Origin: Nonomuraea thailandensis
GTDB taxonomy: Bacteria > Actinomycetota > Actinomycetes > Streptosporangiales > Streptosporangiaceae
Reading direction: 5' to 3'
DNA length: 64,000 nt
Assembly: GCF_024172165.1 (NCBI RefSeq)
Contig: NZ_JAMZEB010000002.1
Span: 9,336,501 to 9,400,500 of the forward strand
Below, piece by piece: positions 27,563-34,506 of the stretch (positions are counted from its first letter, which is position 1; every line of letters starts with the position of its first letter). The notes beneath the pieces are model-generated. The model did not search any database, was not told where the DNA came from, and worked only from the letters and a program-made list of their open reading frames with translations. The position numbers and the translations under genes were made by a program.

Positions 27563-28878
27563 CCGGCCGTCCCTCTCGCCTTGCCGTCGATCTCGTCCAG
27601 CGCCCACATCAGGTGCCCGGCGAACTCCCCCGGGTTCTCGGCCATCGGGAAGTGGCCGAGCCGGGGCATCGTCCTGAAGAGCGCGCCGGGGATGCGCCCG
27701 GCCGTCCGCCGGGACATCTCCGGCGTGCACGAGTAGTCGTACTCGCCGGTCAGCATCACCACCGGGCAGCGCGCCGTGTCGATGCGGCCGACGCGGTCCC
27801 GCGCGTCCCAGTCGCCGCTGTAGAACAGGATGTCCCCGGAGAACGTGCCGAACCCGCCCTGGGAGTAGCCCCACCACACCTCGCGCCGGTGCTCGGGCGG
27901 GCTCTGCGGCGCCATCAGCCCTTCCACCCATTCCGGCACGAACAGCGCCTGGTTGACGCGGGGGTCGCGGGCCCAGGCGACCTGCCGGCCCGGCACGTGG
28001 TCGGCGGCCTCGCAGGCCACGACGCCGCCGAGCCGGCCCGGATGGCGCAGGGCCAGCTCCAGGCAGATCTCGCCGCCCATCGAGCAGCCGACCACGATCG
28101 GGTCGTCGAGCTCCAGGCCCTCGACGACGGCCATGATCGTGGCGACGTACCGTTCGGTGTCCAGCGCGTACGCGCCGGGCGGCTCGCTGGGCGGGCCGGA
28201 GGAGCGGCCGTGCCAGGGCAGGTCGAAGGCCACCATGCGGCAGCGCTCCGCCAGCCGATCGTCGTTCATGAGGTGGTGGAACTGGCGGGCGTCCGCGCCG
28301 GCGGTGTGCAGGAAGAGCACGTCGCGACCGGTGCCCGCGTGCTCGCAGAACAGCCGCACGGGCTCCCCGCCCACCTCGGCCCGCAGGTAACGCCCCTCGA
28401 TGCGATCCGGCCGCGCCGGACCCGCGACCACCGCGCCGCCCGGCTCCCCTGCCGCCTCGGGTGCCTGGTCCGCGACCACCGCGCCGCCCGGCTCCGCCGC
28501 CGCCTCGGGCGCCGGGCCCGCGAGGACCGCGCGGCCGATCTCCAGCACCCGCCGCACCAGGTGGGCGTGCTGGGCGAAGCACACCTCGTCCCCGGTGACG
28601 GCGGTCCCCGGAACGCGCATGAGCATCCCGAAGAGGTGATGGTGCGGCGGCCGGGGCTCGGCCGCGAAGAACAGCCGCCACGCCTCGGGCTCCGCGACCA
28701 CCTCGAAGCCGGTCCGCCGGGCGGCGCCGGTGAGCCTTCCGTCGCGGAAGGCGAAGGTCACGACGTCGTCGCCGGCCCTGATGCCGAAGCCGACCTCTCC
28801 GGGGCAGCCCAGCGCCGCCAGTGCGGCGTCGGCCGCGCAGGCCGCGTGCCAGTCGTCGGCCCGCTCCGCCAGCCTCAC
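27559..28878 (-). CDS. Alpha/beta hydrolase with N-terminal SCP2-like domain
   Basis: 439 aa from GTG 28878, chosen for the GAGGAG six bases upstream. The first ~130 residues look like a small SCP2/sterol-carrier-like domain. A linker with a 16-residue repeat (APEAAAEPGGAVVADQ, then APEAAGEPGGAVVAGP) joins it to the hydrolase: VLFLHTAG oxyanion region, nucleophile Ser in GCSMGG, Asp in TGEYDYS, His in LGHFPM. Enzymes of this class cleave C-C bonds (meta-cleavage type) or esters. It is first in the catabolic operon and its stop overlaps the aldehyde dehydrogenase start. Substrate unknown. Confidence 0.82.
   Translation of the reverse strand: MRLAERADDWHAACAADAALAALGCPGEVGFGIRAGDDVVTFAFRDGRLTGAARRTGFEVVAEPEAWRLFFAAEPRPPHHHLFGMLMRVPGTAVTGDEVCFAQHAHLVRRVLEIGRAVLAGPAPEAAAEPGGAVVADQAPEAAGEPGGAVVAGPARPDRIEGRYLRAEVGGEPVRLFCEHAGTGRDVLFLHTAGADARQFHHLMNDDRLAERCRMVAFDLPWHGRSSGPPSEPPGAYALDTERYVATIMAVVEGLELDDPIVVGCSMGGEICLELALRHPGRLGGVVACEAADHVPGRQVAWARDPRVNQALFVPEWVEGLMAPQSPPEHRREVWWGYSQGGFGTFSGDILFYSGDWDARDRVGRIDTARCPVVMLTGEYDYSCTPEMSRRTAGRIPGALFRTMPRLGHFPMAENPGEFAGHLMWALDEIDGKARGTAG
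28423..28518 (-). repeat. 48-bp in-frame tandem repeat in hydrolase linker
   Basis: Two copies of a 48-bp unit start at 28423 and 28471; both open with CGCGACCACCGCGCCGCC. They encode the two 16-residue Ala/Pro/Gly-rich linker repeats between the SCP2-like and hydrolase domains. Being a multiple of three, copy-number change would only alter linker length. Confidence 0.8.
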
Positions 28879-29053
28879 GGACACCTCCTCGTGCAATGTA
28901 TACCGTTGAATACGGAAATATCCATGTATCGGTGCCCCTGTCAACCATCACGGCCAACCATTGACAATCGCGGGATACCGTTGCATACACTCGCTCCTCA
29001 CACGCTCCGGCACCCCATCGTGCGACCGGGTGCAAGGCAGAGAGGCAGCACCT
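28879..29053. promoter_or_regulatory. Divergent promoters and two matching operators for the catabolic operon and MHS transporter
   Basis: Leftward promoter: TTGACA (complement of 28939-28944), 17-bp spacer, ATATTT (28916-28921). Rightward promoter: TTGACA at 28961-28966, 17-bp spacer, CATACA at 28984-28989. The 14-mer ATACCGTTGAATAC at 28900-28913 lies at the leftward start site, and ATACCGTTGCATAC at 28975-28988 covers the rightward spacer and -10. One base differs between them. This is the layout of one repressor shutting both directions. The motif's GTAT...ATAC ends suit a GntR-type dimer, but no regulator gene is adjacent. Confidence 0.75.
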
Positions 29054-30352
29054 GTGACCCCCCAGAACCAGCAGCCGATCAGGCAGGTCGTGCTCGCCAG
29101 CTTCATCGGCACCACCATCGAGTGGTACGACTTCTTCATCTACGGCACGGCCGCCGCGTTGATCTTCAACGAGCTCTTCTTCCCGACGTTCTCCGACGTC
29201 GCGGGCAAGCTCGCCGCCTTCGCCGTCTTCGGCGCCGGCTTCGTGGTCCGCCCGCTGGGCGGCATCGTCTTCGGCCACTTCGGCGACCGGCTCGGCCGCA
29301 AGTCGATGCTGGTCCTGAGCCTGTTCATCATGGGCGCGGCCACGTTCCTGATCGGGCTGCTGCCCACGTACGACTCGTTCGGCGTGCTCGCCCCCGTCCT
29401 GCTGGTCGTGCTGCGGCTGCTGCAGGGCTTCGCGGTCGGCGGCGAGTGGGGCGGAGCCGTGCTCATGGCGGTCGAGCACTCGCCCAAGGAGCGTCGCGGC
29501 TACCACGGCAGCTGGCCGCAGTCCGGCGCGCCCGCCGGGCTGGTGCTGGCCTCCGCCGCGTTCGCCCTGGTCTCGCTGCTGCCGAAGGAGCAGTTCATGA
29601 CGTGGGGCTGGCGGGTGCCGTTCCTGTGCAGCGTGGCGTTGCTGCTGGTCGGCCTGGTGATCCGGCTGCGGCTGGCGGAGACCCCCGACTTCGAGCGGGT
29701 CAAGCAGTCGGGGCGCCAGGTGCGGCTGCCGGTCATCGAGGCCATCCGGCGTCATCCGAAGAACCTGCTGCTGGCCTTCGGCGCCTGCATCGCGCCGTTC
29801 CTGCAGTTCTACCTGTTCGGCACGTACATCCTCACGTACGCGACCACCGAGCTGAAGATCGAGCGCGGCACGGTGCTGCTCATCGTCTCCATCGCCGCCG
29901 CGCTTGAGGTGATCACGATCCCGGCGTTCGCGGCGCTGTCCGACCGGATCGGCCGACGCAAGGTGTTCCTGGCCGGCACCGTCGCCTACGTCCTGTACGC
30001 CTACCCGTTCTTCCTGCTCATCGACTCGGGCTCGCCGCTGGTGCTGGCCGTCGCCACGATCATCGGCCTGTCGGTCATCCACCCCGCCATGTACGGGCCG
30101 CTCGCCGCGCTGTTCGCCGACATGTTCAGCGCCCGCGTCCGCTACAGCGGCGCCTCGCTCGGCTACCAGATCGGCGGCATGCTCGGCGGCGGCTTCGCGC
30201 CCGTGATCCTGACCTCGCTGCAGGCCGCGGCGGGCAGCGCCGTCCTCGGCATCCCGCCCTACATGATCGCGGCCGGGCTGATCACCATCGTCGCCACCTA
30301 CCTGGCCACCCGGGCCGCCACGGCGGAGGAGGCCCGCGCCGTCGAGGTCTGA
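29054..30352 (+). CDS. MHS-family MFS transporter for organic acids
   Basis: 432 aa from GTG 29054 with GAGG eight bases before it. Twelve membrane segments. The N-terminus SFIGTTIEWYDFFIYGTAAAL and GGIVFGHFGDRLGRKSMLVLSL (the RxGRK loop) are hallmarks of the metabolite:proton symporter branch (KgtP, ShiA, TcuC relatives); GGEWGGAVLMAVEHSP and ALSDRIGRRKVFL follow. It is divergent from the carboxylate-type catabolic operon and shares its operators, so it should import that pathway's substrate by proton symport. Confidence 0.9.
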   Translation: MTPQNQQPIRQVVLASFIGTTIEWYDFFIYGTAAALIFNELFFPTFSDVAGKLAAFAVFGAGFVVRPLGGIVFGHFGDRLGRKSMLVLSLFIMGAATFLIGLLPTYDSFGVLAPVLLVVLRLLQGFAVGGEWGGAVLMAVEHSPKERRGYHGSWPQSGAPAGLVLASAAFALVSLLPKEQFMTWGWRVPFLCSVALLLVGLVIRLRLAETPDFERVKQSGRQVRLPVIEAIRRHPKNLLLAFGACIAPFLQFYLFGTYILTYATTELKIERGTVLLIVSIAAALEVITIPAFAALSDRIGRRKVFLAGTVAYVLYAYPFFLLIDSGSPLVLAVATIIGLSVIHPAMYGPLAALFADMFSARVRYSGASLGYQIGGMLGGGFAPVILTSLQAAAGSAVLGIPPYMIAAGLITIVATYLATRAATAEEARAVEV

Positions 30353-30373
30353 GCGCCTGTTACAGTGGCCGTT

Positions 30374-30450
30374 GACGCGGGGTGCCCGGAAGGCCGGGCT
30401 GAGATCACACCCGTCGAACCTGATCTAGTTCGGACTAGCGAAGGGACGTC
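30374..30450 (+). promoter_or_regulatory. TPP riboswitch (THI element)
   Basis: The conserved TPP core is present: GGGTGCCC, GGCTGAGATCACACCC, then ACCTGATCTAG and GGACTAGCGAAGGGA. GACG at 30374-30377 pairs with CGTC at 30447-30450 to close P1. The GAAGGGA near the 3' end could double as the thiD ribosome site, so control at translation is likely. Confidence 0.95.
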
Positions 30451-30456
30451 ACGGCC

Positions 30457-31260
30457 ATGGCCGCTGTACCCAAGGTCCTGTCCATCGCGGGCACCGATCC
30501 CAGCGGCGGCGCCGGGATCCAGGCCGACCTGAAGACCTTCTCCGCCCTCGGCGCGTACGGCATGACCGTCGTCACCGCGCTGGTCGCGCAGACCACCACC
30601 GGCGTGACCGGCATCCACGAGGTGCCGGCCGAGTTCGTCGCCGAGCAGCTCGACACGCTGCTGACCGACGTGCCGGCCGACGCGGTGAAGATCGGCATGC
30701 TGGGCAACGCGGCGCTGATCAAGGCGGTGGCGGCGGCGCTCGACGCCTACCGGCCCGCCTACGTCGTGCTCGACCCCGTCATGGTGGCCAAGAGCGGCGA
30801 CCGGCTGCTGCCCTCCGACGCGGTGGCCGCGCTGCGCGAGACGCTGCTGCCCCGCGTGCACCTGATCACCCCCAACCTGCCGGAGGCGGCCGACCTGCTC
30901 GGCGAGCAGCCGGCCGGAAGCCTGGCCGAGATGCACGAGCAGGCGCAGCGGCTGCGGGCGCTGGGCGCGCGGCAGGTGCTGCTCAAGGGCGGCCACCTCG
31001 ACGGCGACACGTGCGTGGACGTGCTGGCCACGCCGGAGGGCACGATCGAGCTGGCCGCGCCCCGCGTGGACACGAAGAACACGCACGGCACCGGCTGCAC
31101 GCTGTCCTCGGCCATCGCGGCGCTGCGCCCGCGCCACGACGACTGGGCGGGCGCGGTGCGGGCGGCCAAGGCGTACCTCACCGAGGCGCTGCGCGCGGCC
31201 GACAGCCTGCACGTCGGTCACGGCCACGGTCCCGTCCACCACTTCCACGCCATCTGGTAG
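30457..31260 (+). CDS. thiD: Hydroxymethylpyrimidine/phosphomethylpyrimidine kinase
   Basis: 267 aa, normal length. Ribokinase-fold signatures: SIAGTDPSGGAGIQADLKTFSALGAYGM at the start, DPVMVAKSGDRLL in the middle, and NTHGTGCTLSSAIAA with the catalytic residue near the end. It phosphorylates HMP and HMP-P in thiamine synthesis and salvage. It sits directly behind a TPP riboswitch and 7 bp before tenA, so it is shut off when thiamine diphosphate is high. Confidence 0.97.
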   Translation: MAAVPKVLSIAGTDPSGGAGIQADLKTFSALGAYGMTVVTALVAQTTTGVTGIHEVPAEFVAEQLDTLLTDVPADAVKIGMLGNAALIKAVAAALDAYRPAYVVLDPVMVAKSGDRLLPSDAVAALRETLLPRVHLITPNLPEAADLLGEQPAGSLAEMHEQAQRLRALGARQVLLKGGHLDGDTCVDVLATPEGTIELAAPRVDTKNTHGTGCTLSSAIAALRPRHDDWAGAVRAAKAYLTEALRAADSLHVGHGHGPVHHFHAIW

Positions 31261-31267
31261 GCCGCGC

Positions 31268-31933
31268 ATGTTCTGCGACGACATGTGGCAGCGCACGGCC
31301 GGGCTGATGCGCGCCATCCACGAGCACCCCTTCATCACCGCACTCGGCGACGGCACCCTCGACCGTGAGCGGTTCGGCTTCTACATGCTGCAGGACGCCC
31401 GCTACCTGGAGGCGTTCTCCAAGGCGCTGGCCACGGCCTCCGTCCGGGCCGCCACCGCGGACGACGCGGCGTTCTGGGCGCGGAGCGCGCACACGGCGCT
31501 GGCGGCCGAGCGGATGTTGCACGCCGGGTACATCGAGGAGCTCGACGCCAAGGGCCCCACCTCGCCGGCCTGCCTGGCGTACGCGTCGTACCTCCAGGCC
31601 ACCGCGCTGACCGAGCCCTACCCGGTCATCGCGGCGGCGGTGCTGCCGTGCTTCTGGATCTACCAGGACGTCGGCACGGCGCTGCTGGAGCGCGTCGGCG
31701 ACACCGCAGGCCACCCGTACGGCGCGTGGATCTCCACCTACGCCGACCCGGGCTTCGCGGCCTCCGTCGAGCAGGCCAAGGCCATCGCCGACAGGCTCGC
31801 GGCCGCCGCCGGGCCGGACACCCGCGCGGCGATGGCGCAGGCGTACTGCCGGGCGGCGGCGTACGAGTGGATGTTCTGGGACAGCGCGTGGCGGCTGGAG
31901 GGCTGGCCCACGCAGCGGTGGCTACCCGCTTGA
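31268..31933 (+). CDS. tenA: TenA-family thiaminase II / aminopyrimidine aminohydrolase
   Basis: 221 aa, standard size. Active-site Cys128 in VLPCFWIYQDVG and Glu200 in YEWMFWDSAW are the TenA pair; YMLQDARYLEAFSKALA forms the pyrimidine pocket. It recovers HMP from degraded thiamine, which ThiD then phosphorylates. It is in the riboswitch-controlled thiD operon and overlaps the end of the opposite cstA gene by 12 bp. Confidence 0.95.
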   Translation: MFCDDMWQRTAGLMRAIHEHPFITALGDGTLDRERFGFYMLQDARYLEAFSKALATASVRAATADDAAFWARSAHTALAAERMLHAGYIEELDAKGPTSPACLAYASYLQATALTEPYPVIAAAVLPCFWIYQDVGTALLERVGDTAGHPYGAWISTYADPGFAASVEQAKAIADRLAAAAGPDTRAAMAQAYCRAAAYEWMFWDSAWRLEGWPTQRWLPA

Positions 31934-34045
31934 GGAGGCCCTGGCCATCATCTCCTTCTCCTCGCGGGTGGCGATGAGCCCGGCGGGGGCGTAGATCTTC
32001 GACTCCTCGAACGGCGCCTCCGTGCTGGGCAGCGGCTCCCGCATCCGGATCGCCTTGATCCACACGCGGGCGGCGTCGAGGAGCACTACGATGATCAGGA
32101 TCGCGAACAGCGCCGCCAGGATGCCGTCCACGGTGGAGTTGACCACGATCTGCCGCATGGCGCCGGTCGTCTTGGCCGGCGCGAGGAGCTGCCCCTGGTC
32201 GAGCGCCGTCTGGTAGCGGTCGCGCTGGGCGAAGAAGCCGAGCGTCGGGTCGGGCGAGAACACCTTCTGGTAGCTGGCGGTCAGCGTGACCGCCGCGTCC
32301 CAGGCCAGTGGCACGCCCGTCACCCAGGCCCATTTGAGCCGCCCGCTCTTGATCAGCAGGGTCGTGGCCACGGTCAGCGCCACGGCGGCCAGGAGCTGGT
32401 TGGCGATGCCGAACAGCGGGAAGAGCTGGTTGATGCCGCCGAGCGGATCGTTGACGCCCTGGTAGAGGAAGTACCCCCAGGCGGCCACGACCACGCCGCT
32501 GGTCACCACCAGCCCCGGCCACCAGCTCACCCGGGAGATCGGCTTCCACAGGTTGCCCAGCGTGTCCTGGAGCATGAACCGCCCCACCCGCGTGCCGGCG
32601 TCCACGGTGGTGAGGATGAACAGCGCCTCGAACATGATCGCGAAGTGGTACCAGAACGCCTGCAGCGCCGCGCCGCCGAGGAAGCCGGAGAAGATCTGCG
32701 AGATGCCCACGGCCAGCGTGGGCGCGCCACCCGTCCTGGCGATCAGCGTCTCCTCCTGCACGGCCGCGGCGGCTGCCTCAAGGTCCTGCGGCGTGATGAC
32801 GAAGCCCATGTTCGTGACCGCCTCGGCGGCCGTCTGGACGGTGGGGCCGAGGACTCCGGCCGGGGAGTTCATCGCGAAGTAGAGGCCGGGCGTCAGCACG
32901 CAGGCCGCCGTGATCGCCATGATGGCCACGAACGACTCCATGAGCATGGAGCCGTAGCCGATCATGCGAACCTGGGTCTCCTTCTGGATCATCTTGGGCG
33001 TCGTGCCCGACGAGATCAGCGAGTGGAAGCCCGACAGCGCGCCGCAGGCGATGATGATGAACACGAACGGGAACAGCGACCCGGCGAACACCGGGCCCTT
33101 GCCGTTGAAGGCGAAGTCGGTGAAGGCCGTGGTCTGCAGCGGAGGCGCGGTGATCGCGATGCCGATGGCGATCAGCACGATCGTGCCGATCTTCATGAAC
33201 GTCGACAGGTAGTCGCGCGGCGCGAGCAGCATCCACACGGGCAGCACGGCCGCGACGAACCCGTACGCGATCAGCCACAGCGCCAGCGCCGACGGGCTCA
33301 GCGTGAAGAACGGCGCCCAGCTCGACTCCTGCACCCAGCCGCCGGCCACGATCGACAGGAGCAGCAGCGCGACGCCGATGACCGTGGTCTCGACGACCCT
33401 GCCCGGCCTGATCACCCGCAGGTAGAACCCCATGAACAGGGCGATCGGGATCGTCATCGCGATCGAGAAGACGCCCCACGGCGACTGCGCCAGCGCGTTC
33501 ACCACGACCAGCGCCAGCACCGCCAGCAGGATGATCATGATGGCGAAGACCGCGATGAGCGCCGCGGCCCCGCCGATCGGCCCGATCTCCTCGCGGGCCA
33601 TCTGCCCGAGGCTCCTGCCGTTGCGGCGCATGGAGAAGAACAGGATCACCATGTCCTGCACGGCCCCGGCGAAGATCACGCCCGCGATGATCCAGATGGT
33701 GCCGGGCAGGTAGCCCATCTGGGCCGCCAGCACGGGCCCCACCAGCGGCCCCGCGCCGGCGATGGCGGCGAAGTGGTGGCCGAACAGGATCCGGCGGTCG
33801 GTCGGCTGGTAGTCGATGCCGTTGTCGAGCCGCTCGGCAGGGGTGGCCCTGCGGTCGTCGGCACGCAGCACCTTGCGCACGATGAAGCGGGCATAGAACC
33901 GGTAGGCGATGGCGTACGAGCCGAGCGCGGCGCACAGCAGCCACACCGCGTTGACGTTCTCGCCCCTGGACAGGGCGAGCACCGCCCACCCCACGGCGCC
34001 GACGATGGCCACCGCCGTCCAGATGATGATGGAACGCAGCTTCAC
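31922..34045 (-). CDS. cstA: CstA-family peptide/pyruvate transporter (carbon starvation protein)
   Basis: 707 aa, about 16-18 membrane segments. CstA signatures: FGHHFAAIAGAGPLVGPVLAAQMGYLPGTIWI, GRSLGQMAREEIGPIGG, SGFHSLISSGTTPKMI and the FLLQDTLGN-like RFMLQDTLGNLW. GTG 34045 has GGAGGT five bases upstream, inside the end of the preceding small gene, so the two are coupled. CstA proteins take up pyruvate or small peptides during carbon limitation. Confidence 0.95.
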   Translation of the reverse strand: MKLRSIIIWTAVAIVGAVGWAVLALSRGENVNAVWLLCAALGSYAIAYRFYARFIVRKVLRADDRRATPAERLDNGIDYQPTDRRILFGHHFAAIAGAGPLVGPVLAAQMGYLPGTIWIIAGVIFAGAVQDMVILFFSMRRNGRSLGQMAREEIGPIGGAAALIAVFAIMIILLAVLALVVVNALAQSPWGVFSIAMTIPIALFMGFYLRVIRPGRVVETTVIGVALLLLSIVAGGWVQESSWAPFFTLSPSALALWLIAYGFVAAVLPVWMLLAPRDYLSTFMKIGTIVLIAIGIAITAPPLQTTAFTDFAFNGKGPVFAGSLFPFVFIIIACGALSGFHSLISSGTTPKMIQKETQVRMIGYGSMLMESFVAIMAITAACVLTPGLYFAMNSPAGVLGPTVQTAAEAVTNMGFVITPQDLEAAAAAVQEETLIARTGGAPTLAVGISQIFSGFLGGAALQAFWYHFAIMFEALFILTTVDAGTRVGRFMLQDTLGNLWKPISRVSWWPGLVVTSGVVVAAWGYFLYQGVNDPLGGINQLFPLFGIANQLLAAVALTVATTLLIKSGRLKWAWVTGVPLAWDAAVTLTASYQKVFSPDPTLGFFAQRDRYQTALDQGQLLAPAKTTGAMRQIVVNSTVDGILAALFAILIIVVLLDAARVWIKAIRMREPLPSTEAPFEESKIYAPAGLIATREEKEMMARASSSG

Positions 34046-34048
34046 CGG

Positions 34049-34390
34049 TTACCTCCCGTAGTGAGGGCCATATAGGGGGCGCCCCAGGCAGCAGCGCAGG
34101 CCGGCGTCCGGCGGCAGATCGGAGACGAAGCGCCGCCAGCGCCACAGCGGGCGGCAGTCGATCGTGACGGGGAGGTCGGTGAGATGCACCCAGGCGGTGG
34201 GGTGGGCGTACACCAGGCCGGTCGGCCCCAGCGGGCGGGCCCGGCGGGGCAGCTTGGCGCGGCTCAACGCCCTGACCGAGAACTCCCCCGCGTCCGCGCA
34301 GCAGAGGCCGGTGACGTGCCAGTCGAAGAAGATCACTTCTCCGTCGCGGAGCGCTTCACGGGCTGCGGGAGTGAGTGTGATACGGGACAT
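34049..34390 (-). CDS. Small Cys-containing protein upstream of cstA, unknown
   Basis: 113 aa. ATG 34390 has AGGAG six bases upstream. It has two CC pairs (HVTGLCCADAGEFSVR and LRCCLGRPLYGPHYGR), TGLVYAHPTAWVHL and DLPVTIDCRPLWRWRRFVSDLPP; no membrane segment. It is not YbdD/KiuA, the usual small partner of CstA, which is shorter and has a different sequence. Four Cys in two pairs could bind a metal. It ends only 3 bp before cstA. Confidence 0.7.
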   Translation of the reverse strand: MSRITLTPAAREALRDGEVIFFDWHVTGLCCADAGEFSVRALSRAKLPRRARPLGPTGLVYAHPTAWVHLTDLPVTIDCRPLWRWRRFVSDLPPDAGLRCCLGRPLYGPHYGR

Positions 34391-34461
34391 CTGGGGCTCC
34401 TGAAGATCAGGCAGCTCAGAATCAACACGGGCCTACCCGCAGTGGTCACGTCCGAAACGAC

Positions 34462-34495
34462 AGGAGCGCCCCCCGTTTTCACGGGAGGCGCTCCT
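34462..34495 (-). terminator. Hairpin downstream of the subtilase gene
   Basis: AGGAGCGCC (34462-34470) pairs with GGCGCTCCT (34487-34495); inside, CCCGT and ACGGG pair as well. It begins 12 bp after the subtilase stop in the leftward direction. Confidence 0.75.
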
Positions 34496-34506
34496 TGGTC
34501 AGAAGG

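Noticed and set aside
27563-30082. N-terminal extension that would fuse the aldehyde dehydrogenase to over 800 more residues
   Set aside because: It runs antisense to the MHS transporter and out of frame through the hydrolase; the ALDH has its own coupled start.
34049-34390. YbdD/KiuA partner of CstA
   Set aside because: Too long and has a different, Cys-containing sequence.
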